Part shown: in pieces, positions 15,558 through 22,317 of the stretch
Position numbering within the stretch: the stretch's first letter is position 1
Layout of the letters: each line of letters opens with the position of its first letter
NCBI GenBank assembly: GCA_003500165.1
Contig: DNSZ01000105.1
Location: forward strand, 693-34,666
Source of the DNA: Paracoccaceae bacterium
GTDB lineage: Bacteria; Pseudomonadota; Alphaproteobacteria; Rhodobacterales; Rhodobacteraceae
Length of the DNA: 33,974 bases
Reading direction: 5' to 3'
Position numbers and translations under genes: made by a program
Notes under the pieces: model-generated
What the model was told of the DNA's origin: nothing
Databases searched by the model: none
Seen by the model: only the letters and a program-made list of their open reading frames with translations

Positions 15558-15923
15558 CTACATGAAACCGAGTTCGAGCCGCGCCTCGTCGGTCATCATG
15601 TCCATGCCCCAGGGCGGCTCCCAGGTGATCTGGACATCGACCGACCGGACGCCCGGCAGCGGTTCGACCACCTCGGCCACCCAGCCCGGCATCTCGCCCG
15701 CCACCGGGCAGCCCGGCGCGGTCAGCGTCATCGCGATATCGACATGATTCTCGGGGTCGATCGCGATGGTATAGATCAGCCCCAGATCGAAGATATTGAC
15801 CGGAATCTCGGGGTCATAGACCGACCGGCAGGCCGCCACGATCTGGTCGTAAAGCGGGTGATCGGTGCTTGATGGCGCGATCAGCGGCGCGCCTTCCAGC
15901 TTGTCGCCGGTCTGTGCGGTCAT
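15558..15923 (-). CDS. sufT: SufT-type iron-sulfur assembly protein (DUF59/MIP18)
   Basis: A 121-residue DUF59 protein. The diagnostic stretch is SVYDPEIPVNIFDLGLIYTI (about residues 39-58), followed by VDIAMTLTAPGCPVAGEMPGW with the conserved cysteine, and then the alphaproteobacterial ending QITWEPPWGMDMMTDEARLELGFM. Relatives act in iron-sulfur cluster assembly or handover in the cytoplasm. Other SUF genes are not in the window, so the exact client is unknown. I start at ATG 15923 (MTAQTGDKLEG), which has GGGGTTT upstream; a longer reading to 16070 is GC-rich arginine/proline sequence that crosses the promoter. It is divergent from the glycosylase gene. Confidence 0.82.
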   Translation of the reverse strand: MTAQTGDKLEGAPLIAPSSTDHPLYDQIVAACRSVYDPEIPVNIFDLGLIYTIAIDPENHVDIAMTLTAPGCPVAGEMPGWVAEVVEPLPGVRSVDVQITWEPPWGMDMMTDEARLELGFM

Positions 15924-15948
15924 GGCCAAACCCCTATTTCCGACGAAA

Positions 15949-15977
15949 GATATAGGAAAACGCGAAGCCGCCGTCCA
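15949..15977 (-). promoter_or_regulatory. Candidate promoter of the SufT-type gene
   Basis: On the minus strand, TGGACG (15977-15972) is 17 bp from TATATC (15954-15949), four of six matches each. It lies in a short AT-rich patch (15931-15960) that stands out from the GC-rich surroundings. No IscR- or Irr-type operator is evident. By consensus only. Confidence 0.35.
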
Positions 15978-16079
15978 GCCCCCCGGGGCAGGTCCGGGCC
16001 AATCGCCGCGCGGCGGTTCGCAACGGCGCGATCGCGGGTCGGGCTTCCGTCCGGGCGGGCACGGTGGCATGGGGCAGGC

Positions 16080-16709
16080 ATGGTCGGGCGGATCATCGAA
16101 ACCGAAGCCTGCGTTGCCGAAGGCGCGGCCTGGCTGGCGACGCGCGAGCCGCGCTTTGCCGAGGCGCTGGCGCTGACCGGGCCGCTGCCGTTGCGCCGCC
16201 GCGCCGACGGGTTTGCGGCGCTGCGCGACGCCATCGTCAGCCAGCAGATTTCGGTCGCCGCGGCCGATGCCATCGGTGCCCGCATGGCGGCGGCGGGGCT
16301 AACGGGGGCGCCCGCGATTGCCGCCGCCGGGGATGACGCGCTGCGTGGCTGCGGGCTGTCCCGGCAGAAAATCCGCTATCTGCGCGGGGTGGCCGAAGCG
16401 GGCCCCGACTATGCCGCGCTGCGCGCCTTGCCCGATGCGGCGGTGGTCGCGGAACTGACCGCGCTGCCGGGGATCGGCCCCTGGACCGCCGAGATCTATG
16501 CGATGTTCTCCTTGGGTCGGGCGGATGTCTTTGCGCCCGGCGATGTCGCCTTGCAGGAATCGGTACGCTTGCTGTTCGGTCTTCCCGCCCGACCGACGCC
16601 CGGGGCACTGGCCGCGATGGCCGCGCCCTGGTCGCCCTGGCGCGGCGTTGCGGCGCGGCTGCTATGGGCCTACTACCGGGTCGCGAAACAGCGCGAGGGG
16701 ATCCGATGA
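16080..16709 (+). CDS. DNA-3-methyladenine glycosylase II (AlkA type)
   Basis: A 209-residue base-excision glycosylase of the helix-hairpin-helix superfamily. FAALRDAIVSQQISVAAADAI (about 45-65) matches the AlkA helix with the S-Q-Q-I/V-S signature. The hairpin is LPGIGPWTAEIY (129-140) and the catalytic aspartate is Asp155 in ADVFAPGDVALQ. It would remove alkylated purines from DNA. The N-terminal domain of E. coli AlkA is missing, which is normal for short bacterial forms. The TGA stop overlaps the ATG of the following esterase by 4 nt, and no ada-type regulator is adjacent. Confidence 0.85.
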   Translation: MVGRIIETEACVAEGAAWLATREPRFAEALALTGPLPLRRRADGFAALRDAIVSQQISVAAADAIGARMAAAGLTGAPAIAAAGDDALRGCGLSRQKIRYLRGVAEAGPDYAALRALPDAAVVAELTALPGIGPWTAEIYAMFSLGRADVFAPGDVALQESVRLLFGLPARPTPGALAAMAAPWSPWRGVAARLLWAYYRVAKQREGIR

Positions 16710-17392
16710 CCGGGCAATTGCAGGCAGGCCGCGCCGGGGCCGAACCCGGTTCGGCCGCGGCGCTGATCATCTTCGTCCATGGCTATGGCGCGAACGGCGC
16801 CGATCTGCTTTCCCTTGCGCCCATGCTGGAGCCCGAACTGCCGGGCTGGGGGTTCCTCGCGCCCGATGCGCCCGATCCCTGCCCGGGCGCCCCGCCGGGC
16901 GGGCGGCAATGGGCACCGATCCCGGCGATGGACGGTTCGGATGCCGCCGTTGCCCAGGCGGCGTTCCTGCGCTCGGCCGATATGCTCGACCGGTTCATCG
17001 ACGGGGTGCTTGCCGAATACGGCCTGCCGCCCGAAAAACTGTTCGTGTTCGGCTTTTCGCAGGGCGCGATGCTGGCGCTGCATCTGGCGCCCCGCCGGGC
17101 CGCGCCGATTGGCGGGGTGATCGCCACCTCGGGGATGCTGATCGCGCCCGAACGCCTTGCCGCCGAGGTCAGGGTGAAACCGCCCGTCCTGCTGGTCCAT
17201 GGCGATCAGGATGCGGTCGTGTCGCCCGCCGCCCTGCCGCAGGCGGCCGAGGCGCTGCAGGGGGCGGGTTTTCCCGTCTATGCCCATGTCAGCAAGGGCA
17301 CCGGCCATGGCATCGCGCCTGACGGGCTGGGCGCGGCGCTGGCCTTTCTGCGGCAGTTTGCCGGACCCGCGGATACGCCGCGCGACGGATAG
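16706..17392 (+). CDS. Alpha/beta hydrolase, phospholipase/carboxylesterase family
   Basis: A 228-residue serine hydrolase. IIFVHGYGANGADLLSLAP (about 21-39) is the oxyanion region. The nucleophile elbow is GFSQGA with Ser118. HGDQDAVV carries Asp169, and GTGHGIAPDG carries His201, giving a complete triad in the expected order. Length and motifs fit the YpfH/acyl-protein-thioesterase-like group (Abhydrolase_2), acting on short esters or lysophospholipids in the cytoplasm. There is no signal peptide. The ATG overlaps the glycosylase stop, so it is translationally coupled to a DNA-repair gene with no evident functional link. Confidence 0.82.
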   Translation: MTGQLQAGRAGAEPGSAAALIIFVHGYGANGADLLSLAPMLEPELPGWGFLAPDAPDPCPGAPPGGRQWAPIPAMDGSDAAVAQAAFLRSADMLDRFIDGVLAEYGLPPEKLFVFGFSQGAMLALHLAPRRAAPIGGVIATSGMLIAPERLAAEVRVKPPVLLVHGDQDAVVSPAALPQAAEALQGAGFPVYAHVSKGTGHGIAPDGLGAALAFLRQFAGPADTPRDG

Positions 17393-17674
17393 CCGGACAG
17401 CTCCAGGCTGGCGTGCCCATGGTGAGCGCGCCGGCTCCTGACCCGTCGATACGGGGCGGCTTGCCGGAAATCCCTCGACCGGCAGGGCCCGGTTCGGGGA
17501 ACGCCGCCATGCCGGACAGCCCTGCCCGCTGCGGGTCGATGCAAGAAAACGTCTCGTCGACCTGCATGTCGGGTCTTGTATGGTTGGAAAAGCCAGATAT
17601 GGTAGCGGCAATGGGGGCAGGGCGGGTGCCACGCCGCTGCGAAACGGATGAGGTCGGGCAGGGACCAGGGCGAC

Positions 17675-18259
17675 ATGGACGGCGATTTCCGGACCCATTT
17701 CGTGCGCGAGCCGGCCGGCCATCGGGCAAACGCCGCCTTGGTGCTGAACGCCGATTACCGGCCGCTGTCCTATTACCCGCTGTCCTTGTGGTCCTGGCAG
17801 GACGCGGTGAAGGCCGCGCTGCTCGACCGGGTGACGATCGTCGCCGAATATGACGAGGTCGCGCGTTCCCCCTCGATCGAGATCAGGATCCCCTCGGTCG
17901 TCGTGCTGAAGGAATATGTCAGACCGCAGAAGCGGGTGGCGTTCACCCGCTTCAACCTGTTCCTGCGCGACGGGTTCCGCTGCCAGTATTGCGGCTCGAA
18001 GGGGGAGTTGACCTTTGACCATGTGATCCCCCGCGCCAGCGGCGGGCGCACCACCTGGGAAAACGTGGTCGCGGCCTGCGCGCCGTGCAACCTGAAGAAG
18101 GGGGCGAAGCCGCTGGCACGCAGCGGGCTGCGGCTGCGCCGCCCGCCGAAACGGCCAAGCGCCGAGGAATTGCGCAATTTCGGGCGTCGCTTCCCGCCGA
18201 ACCATCTGCATGAAAGCTGGCTCGACTTCCTGTATTGGGACGCCGAGCTGGAGGCGTAG
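17675..18259 (+). CDS. HNH endonuclease family protein
   Basis: A 194-residue protein with a C-terminal HNH nuclease fold. Zinc is bound by Cys103-Cys106 (FRCQYCG) and Cys135-Cys138 (ACAPCN). The catalytic pair is Asp115-His116 in TFDHVIPRASGG and the N of HNH is Asn130 in TWENVVAA. The N-terminal 90 residues (ALVLNADYRPLSYYPLSLWS, then a KEYVRPQKR region) are those of a group widespread and conserved in alphaproteobacterial chromosomes, not a restriction cassette. The physiological target is unknown. I start at ATG 17675, with CAGGG 4 nt upstream. The 282 bp before it hold no gene; TTGTAT/TATGGT (17576-17603, 16-bp spacing) is a weak promoter candidate. Confidence 0.82.
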   Translation: MDGDFRTHFVREPAGHRANAALVLNADYRPLSYYPLSLWSWQDAVKAALLDRVTIVAEYDEVARSPSIEIRIPSVVVLKEYVRPQKRVAFTRFNLFLRDGFRCQYCGSKGELTFDHVIPRASGGRTTWENVVAACAPCNLKKGAKPLARSGLRLRRPPKRPSAEELRNFGRRFPPNHLHESWLDFLYWDAELEA

Positions 18260-18499
18260 GACCAACGCGCCATGGGTGCGGGTCAGTGCCATGGGTCCGC
18301 TTCCCGCTCGGGCTTCAACCGCGCCGGGCGCCGCCATGGGGTCGCTGAGCGCATACCACTGCTGCAGGAGCAGACCCGCCGCATCGTCTCCATCGACCTC
18401 GGCGGGGCTCCTTCATCCTCCGGACCAGTCTATCCCAACCCACCGAAAGCGCTAGGTTTTTCGGACCTTCCTTGGTTGCGAGAACCGTTCTATACTGAG

Positions 18500-18720
18500 C
18501 GGGTGCGCCGATGCCTCGGCCATCGCAGCGCCGAGCGCCCCCGGCTGTCGGGTGGCACTATCGCGCTTGGCCTGATGCGCGGGGTGATGACCTGGCCGAA
18601 ATCCCGCGGCGCGCAAGAGGTGCTGTTTCACGTCACCTCGGGCGTGGAAGTGGCGCACAGCCACAAGCTGGCCAGGCGGCTGGGATTTGCTTTGGTTGGG
18701 GGGGGAGTTATGCGAAATAG
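18500..18720 (+). pseudogene. C-terminal remnant of a phage-type GNAT acetyltransferase, frameshifted
   Basis: Reading the plus strand, residues like LMRGVMTWPKSRGAQEVLFH and then VTSGVEVAHSHKLARRLGFA match the end of GNAT acetyltransferases seen in alphaproteobacterial prophages. Such proteins normally end in a G-G-S-Y-A-K/R-type tail. Here the frame reads on into an unlike tail, while GGSYAK followed by TAG is found in the next frame. The two frames meet at a run of eight G (18698-18705); six or nine G would restore it. Upstream of about 18500 I see no GNAT N-terminus in any frame, so this looks truncated as well as shifted. The 240 bp before it (18260-18500) contain no gene I can support. 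Confidence 0.5.
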
Positions 18721-18768
18721 AACTAGTGCGCACGCGATAAGAAAACGGCTTGTAAACAGGCATGTAAC

Positions 18769-19125
18769 ATGAGCAAAGAAATGATCCGCCGGGCAGTCCG
18801 CACATCTTTGTTCCTTGGAATGCTATTTGTTGTGTTTCTAGGCATAGCGTTTTTTCTTAGAGTAGCTATAAATGCGCCACTTGTGATTGTCAACACATTC
18901 AGTGCAATCTCAGCAGTGCTGCTGTTCCTTGCGGTCTTTCTTGCGATGTTTGGGTTTTTTCTCCCAGTTCTTGGTGGCTACGCTTACCACAACATAATGT
19001 CGGAAAAGGAAAGGCGCACAATTAGCAGATTCTGGATTTGGCGATTCTTATTGGACCTGGAAAATGAAGGCTGCGTGAGCCAAAATGAGGATAGTGCGCC
19101 GACCTCTGAGAAAGGCACGAAGTGA
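18769..19125 (+). CDS. AT-rich small membrane protein of unknown function
   Basis: A 118-residue protein I do not recognise. A basic start (MSKEMIRRAVRT) is followed by a helix at about 12-33, a second long hydrophobic stretch at about 37-72 that could be one or two helices (AISAVLLFLAVFLAMFGFFL), and a soluble tail with an amphipathic basic part (SEKERRTISRFWIWRFLL) and an acidic polar end. Codon use is unlike all neighbours: the DNA is roughly 45% G+C against about two-thirds elsewhere, which points to transfer from another source. The stop shares a base with the next start, so the two genes are a coupled unit. There is no strong Shine-Dalgarno. Confidence 0.6.
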   Translation: MSKEMIRRAVRTSLFLGMLFVVFLGIAFFLRVAINAPLVIVNTFSAISAVLLFLAVFLAMFGFFLPVLGGYAYHNIMSEKERRTISRFWIWRFLLDLENEGCVSQNEDSAPTSEKGTK

Positions 19126-19295
19126 TGGGAAACGATAGAGAGAGCCAGGAGGTGGGCTTCTACGTATCAGTTTTCGGGATTCAAGGTAGTGTGGGGATAG
19201 ACATCAAAGAGGGAATCACCGTTTCAGGTCTTTATCAGCTTTCTGCTGGCGCCGCAGGTGCGGCAGAGTTGTCACTCAAGTTTAGGAACATCTGA
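19125..19295 (+). CDS. 56-residue protein coupled to the AT-rich membrane protein
   Basis: This ORF starts on the A of the upstream TGA (TGATG) and ends TGA at 19295. It encodes MGNDRESQEVGFYVSVFGIQ, then GSVGIDIKEGITVSGLYQLS, then AGAAGAAELSLKFRNI. The sequence alternates hydrophobic and polar residues through about 10-45, consistent with a small beta-rich soluble domain. There is no cysteine and no signal peptide. I do not recognise a family. It shares the low G+C of its neighbour and is probably made together with it. The 3' end runs close to or into the end of the decayed IS element, so its last residues may not be original. Confidence 0.5.
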   Translation: MGNDRESQEVGFYVSVFGIQGSVGIDIKEGITVSGLYQLSAGAAGAAELSLKFRNI

Positions 19296-19620
19296 ACAAG
19301 GCTGTCGGCTCCGCCGATGCTCCGTCCTGCGCGCTGTCTTTGGCATGAACCGGCTCGTTTGCAGCGATTTTTCCGCTGTCTTGACCGCGTGACCGGCGGC
19401 CGCACCGAGTTCGGACGGACTCCCCCTCATGCCAGCAGCCGTCGTCGGACGAGAAACAGGTTGCCGAGGGCGAACGGCGTGAAGCGTTGCGCCCGGTTCT
19501 TCCTGAGCCCGCGAAAGCGCGTCTTCGGATACCCGAACCGGACCGGCTCTACCGCCGTCAGGGCTTCGACGGCGACCGCGCCCGCGTCGAACACCTGTTC
19601 GCGCTTCATGAAAAACGGGT
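19272..19620 (-). pseudogene. IS5-family transposase remnant
   Basis: On the minus strand, VRFGYPKTRFRGLRKNRAQR and then FTPFALGNLFLVRRRLLA (about 19430-19545) match the conserved C-terminal part of IS5-family DDE transposases, in which an F-G-Y-x-K-x-R-(Y/F)-R-G-L-x-K-N block precedes the final helix. Upstream, VEALTAVEPVRFGY is a degraded version of the usual V-E-H-P-F-R-V-I-K-R-x-F-G-Y. The catalytic glutamate region and the whole N-terminus are gone. A stop (TGA) follows LLA directly, although family members often carry a short tail; a plausible tail continues in another frame to 19272. I could not identify inverted terminal repeats. It is a dead element, evidence of past transposition here. 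Confidence 0.65.
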
Positions 19621-19721
19621 CGCGCCGCTGGCCAGCGCCCCGCCCCGCACGCCGCGCCGGCGCCGCCCCCATCCCCGGCCATAGCCGGGTGCCGGCCAAT
19701 CCCGCCGCCGGCCGGCAACCG

Positions 19722-20105
19722 TCAGGTCGTTCGGCCCCGGGGGCGCGCCTGGTCTTTGCCGGCCCCGGCCTGCTGCACCTGTGCGCCGAACTCGGCCATG
19801 GCCGCGATCACCGGTTCGGCGCGCCGCCCAAGGTCGGTCAGCGTGTAGTCGGTCTTTGGCGGGACCGTCGGATAGATGCGCCTGGCCACCAGGCCGCGCG
19901 CCTCCAGCGCGCGCAGACGCGCCGCCAGCATGCGCGGCGAGATGCCGACCAGCGAGCGCTGCAATTCTGAATACCGCCTGGTTCCCGACATCAGGTCGCG
20001 GAAGATCAGCGTCGTCCACTTGCCGCCAAGGACATCATGGGCCTCGGCGACGGGGCAGTCCGTGGCGCAGCATGTGCCCTCGGCACCCGGTTGCGGAAGT
20101 TCCAT
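19722..20105 (-). CDS. HxlR-family winged-helix regulator
   Basis: A 127-residue MarR/HxlR-type repressor. The family opening C-P-V-x-x-x-x-D-V-L-G-G-K-W (17-30) is followed by TTLIFRDLMSGTRRYSELQRSL, the recognition helix region ISPRMLAARLRALEARGLVARRIY, and the wing TVPPKTDYTLTDLGR. Cys12 and Cys13 next to the usual Cys17 (GTCCATDCP) give three N-terminal cysteines; HxlR proteins such as YodB use this area to sense quinones or electrophiles. The inducer here is unknown. I start at ATG 20105, below GGGGGCG; a TTG at 20135 would run through the operator. Divergent from the membrane protein at 20216, its likely target. Confidence 0.82.
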   Translation of the reverse strand: MELPQPGAEGTCCATDCPVAEAHDVLGGKWTTLIFRDLMSGTRRYSELQRSLVGISPRMLAARLRALEARGLVARRIYPTVPPKTDYTLTDLGRRAEPVIAAMAEFGAQVQQAGAGKDQARPRGRTT

Positions 20106-20130
20106 GCCGCGCCCCCGTTGCAGAGCCAGA

Positions 20131-20165
20131 GTCAACTATACAATTGGTAGTTACTTCACAAAGTA
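20131..20165. promoter_or_regulatory. Candidate HxlR operator in the divergent intergenic region
   Basis: A 35-bp AT-rich patch in the 110-bp gap between the HxlR gene and the membrane protein. TACTT (20152-20156) and AAGTA (20161-20165) are inverted arms around CACA, and ACTA (20135-20138) and TAGT (20148-20151) form a second inverted pair around CAATTG. Paired dyads of this kind are typical of HxlR operators. Position between the genes fits control of both. Confidence 0.45.
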
Positions 20166-20215
20166 TATCCCGTCAATAGACAGGGGCCATCGCAACCGAC
20201 GAAAGGACCCGACCC

Positions 20216-20620
20216 ATGACGCGACTGAAAGTTCTCCTGTGGGTGGTTGGCATCTCGCAGATCGTGCTTGGTGCGCTGACCCTCTTCGCGCCGACCTTCT
20301 TCTTCGAGACCATGGGGCTCAGCGCACCGCCCGCCGACAACACCTACATGCTGGGCATGCTTGGCGCGCGGTTCCTCGCCTATGGGCTGGGGATGTTCTG
20401 GCTGGCCTGCCAGGCGGTGCCGGACCTGTTCTGGATCCGCAACATGATCCTCATCCAGCTGATCGATCTTGGCGCCGGCGCGTTCTATCTTGCCACCGGG
20501 GTCATCGGGCTGTCGGTCGCGGCGTTTCCGATGTTCAACGCAACCGTGCTTGCCGTGCTGCTCTATCTGTGGAGCAATCCCGATGGCCAGCGGACACAGG
20601 CAGCGCATAGCGGCACCTGA
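20216..20620 (+). CDS. Four-helix inner-membrane protein of unknown function
   Basis: A 134-residue protein with four predicted membrane helices: about 5-26 (VLLWVVGISQIVLGALTLFA), 44-64 (YMLGMLGARFLAYGLGMFWL), 74-96 (IRNMILIQLIDLGAGAFYLA) and 98-118 (GVIGLSVAAFPMFNATVLAV). The first helix ends in the A-P-x-F-F-F-E-x-M-G-L motif that is common in small four-helix proteins near the DoxX/DUF4345 type, but I do not claim that family. It is divergent from the HxlR regulator with a dyad-rich region between them, so it is probably induced when that repressor is released. The 59 bp before the LysR gene hold nothing visible. Confidence 0.6.
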   Translation: MTRLKVLLWVVGISQIVLGALTLFAPTFFFETMGLSAPPADNTYMLGMLGARFLAYGLGMFWLACQAVPDLFWIRNMILIQLIDLGAGAFYLATGVIGLSVAAFPMFNATVLAVLLYLWSNPDGQRTQAAHSGT

Positions 20621-20679
20621 CCGACCGGTTGGCGGCGTGCGCATCTGCCGGGGTTGTCACGCCCAAGCCCGCCGCCGGG

Positions 20680-21660
20680 TCAGCCCGGCGGCGGGGCAAG
20701 CACCCCGGCCAGAAACGGCATCGCGGTGGTCAGCGGCGCGGTCACCTCTTCGGCGATCAGCCGGGCGGTGCGGGCGGCAATGTCGGCGGGCATCGCGCCC
20801 AGCTCGCCCGCCCGCGCGAACAGGGCGATCCGGCGCGCCATCGGTGGCCCGGGCAACGGCGCCAGCGACACAAGCGCGTGAAAACGCTGCGCGGCAGCAT
20901 AGCCGAGCGGCGTGATGATGCTCCACCCCTCGCCGGCCGCGGCCATCGCCAGGATCGCGTGATAGCTGTCGAGTTCGAAGCGCTGCGGCAGGCGCAGGGA
21001 TTGCCGGGCGAGCCAGGCCTCGATCAGCCGGCCCATGGCGTGCCGCGAGGTGTAGTGGATGAAGGGCAGATCGCCCAGCGCGGCCGGATCGACCCCCGGC
21101 GCCGCCCGACCCGACGGCAGGACCAGAACGAACGGATCGTTGAGCAGCGGCCAGGCCTCGGCCCAATCGGGGCGCGGGCCGGTCTCGGCGGCGATCGCGA
21201 TGTCGAGTGCGCGCGCCGCCAGCCGCTCCTGCAGCCGGTGGCTGGCCGCCGTTTCCAGGTGGAAATGACACGCGCCCAGATCGGCCGCCAGATCGGTCAG
21301 CAGCCGCGGCGTGACGCCGGCGTCGAAATCCTCGATCACCCCAAGCCGCAGGGTTTCAAGCCCCGAAAGATCGCCCGCGGTCAGTTCGGCCCGGGCGCGG
21401 GCGGCCTCGTCGAGAATCCGCTGTGCCCGTCGCAGGAACAGCCGGCCCGCCCCGGTCAGCGCGATCGGACGCGCCGCGCGGTCGAAAAGCGGCGTTGCAA
21501 GCGCCGATTCGAGGTTGGCAACCTGCTGGGACACCGATGACGGGCTGGCGCCCAGCCGCCTGGCCGCCGCCGACACCGCGCCTTCTTCGGCGACCGCGAC
21601 GAACACTTCCACCCCCCACAAGGTGACGCGGCCGGCGCCGCGCGCGACCCGGTCGGGCAT
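20680..21660 (-). CDS. LysR-family transcriptional regulator
   Basis: A 326-residue LysR protein. The N-terminal helix-turn-helix is FVAVAEEGAVSAAARRLGAS and PSSVSQQVANLESALATPLF (about 19-58), ending in the usual DRAARPIALTGAGRLFLRRAQ. The effector domain starts about residue 98 with LRLGVIEDFDAGVTPRLLTDL. The inducer is not readable. Its ATG follows the TAG of phaR with no base between, so it is almost certainly co-transcribed with phaR and probably reinitiated by the same ribosomes. That ties it to the PHA locus. A LysR gene in this position is not part of the standard pha cluster as I know it. The end of the gene is 59 bp from the convergent membrane-protein gene. Confidence 0.85.
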   Translation of the reverse strand: MPDRVARGAGRVTLWGVEVFVAVAEEGAVSAAARRLGASPSSVSQQVANLESALATPLFDRAARPIALTGAGRLFLRRAQRILDEAARARAELTAGDLSGLETLRLGVIEDFDAGVTPRLLTDLAADLGACHFHLETAASHRLQERLAARALDIAIAAETGPRPDWAEAWPLLNDPFVLVLPSGRAAPGVDPAALGDLPFIHYTSRHAMGRLIEAWLARQSLRLPQRFELDSYHAILAMAAAGEGWSIITPLGYAAAQRFHALVSLAPLPGPPMARRIALFARAGELGAMPADIAARTARLIAEEVTAPLTTAMPFLAGVLAPPPG

Positions 21661-22230
21661 CTATTTCTGCAGCTCGGCCAGACGCGCCTGCAGATCGGCA
21701 AGCTGGCGGCGGATGTCGGCCAGGCCCGCCTCGGCCTCGGTGCCCGATGTCTCGGCCGGGCCGGCCGGGTCGCGCGCCGGGCTGCGGGCAAATCCGCCCA
21801 TCATGGTCGACAGGAATTCCTGCTGCTTGCGCTGCAATTCGGTCAGATTGCCCATGGCCGAGGCCACGGGGTTCGGCAACGCCTTCCAGCCTTCCATCAT
21901 CTGGGACTGGCTTTCGCGCAGCATCTCGAAGGAGGAGGCGAGGAAATGCGGCACGATGGATTGCGCCTGGCTGGTGTAGGAGCGGACCAGATCGGTCAGC
22001 ACATCGACGGGCAGGACATGATCGCCACGGCTTTCATGTTCGGCGATGATCTGCAGCAGGTATTGCCGGGTCACGTCGTCGCCGGTCTTCAGGTCGACGA
22101 TCTGCACGGCGCGGCCGTCGCGGATCACGCGGGCCACATCGTCGAGGGTCACATAGTCGCTCGTTTCGGTATTGTAGAGCCGGCGACTGGCATAGCGCTT
22201 GATCAGCAGCGGCGGGTCGGTATCGGTCAT
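21661..22230 (-). CDS. phaR: Polyhydroxyalkanoate synthesis repressor PhaR
   Basis: A 189-residue PhaR. The N-terminal DNA-binding domain is read as LLIKRYASRRLYNTETSDYV and TLDDVARVIRDGRAVQIVDL (about residues 8-47), and a second conserved segment DDVTRQYLLQIIAEHESRG follows (about 51-69). The C-terminal half, with YTSQAQSIVPHFLASSFEML and a final coiled-coil stretch (LADIRRQLADLQARLAELQK), binds PHB granules and phasin-like surfaces. PhaR represses phasin genes and is released when it binds nascent PHB. Perfect CTGC-N3-GCAG sites precede both phasin genes here. GGAG lies 9 nt before the ATG. A looser CTGC-N6-GCAG pair (22246-22259) just upstream may allow self-control. Confidence 0.93.
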   Translation of the reverse strand: MTDTDPPLLIKRYASRRLYNTETSDYVTLDDVARVIRDGRAVQIVDLKTGDDVTRQYLLQIIAEHESRGDHVLPVDVLTDLVRSYTSQAQSIVPHFLASSFEMLRESQSQMMEGWKALPNPVASAMGNLTELQRKQQEFLSTMMGGFARSPARDPAGPAETSGTEAEAGLADIRRQLADLQARLAELQK

Positions 22231-22283
22231 CGGCGCGGGCTCCGTCTGCGGCGGTGCAGCGAAGCCTAGGCGAGGCCGTGCCG

Positions 22284-22311
22284 AAAGAAAAGGGCGGCCA
22301 CGCGGCCGCCC
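22284..22311 (-). terminator. Rho-independent terminator after the tailed phasin gene
   Basis: On the minus strand, GGGCGGCC and GGCCGCCC make a perfect 8-bp stem around a GCGT loop (22292-22311), followed directly by TTTTCTTT (22291-22284). It is 6 bp beyond the phasin stop and is the best terminator in the window. phaR, which follows at 22230, then needs its own promoter or read-through. Confidence 0.85.
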
Positions 22312-22317
22312 CGATGC

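Noticed and set aside
18260..18500. Start of a 166-codon frame (18272-18772) as a real gene
   Set aside because: Only its second half shows family similarity (GNAT); the first half is low-information GC-rich sequence, and the frame is broken at the G run.
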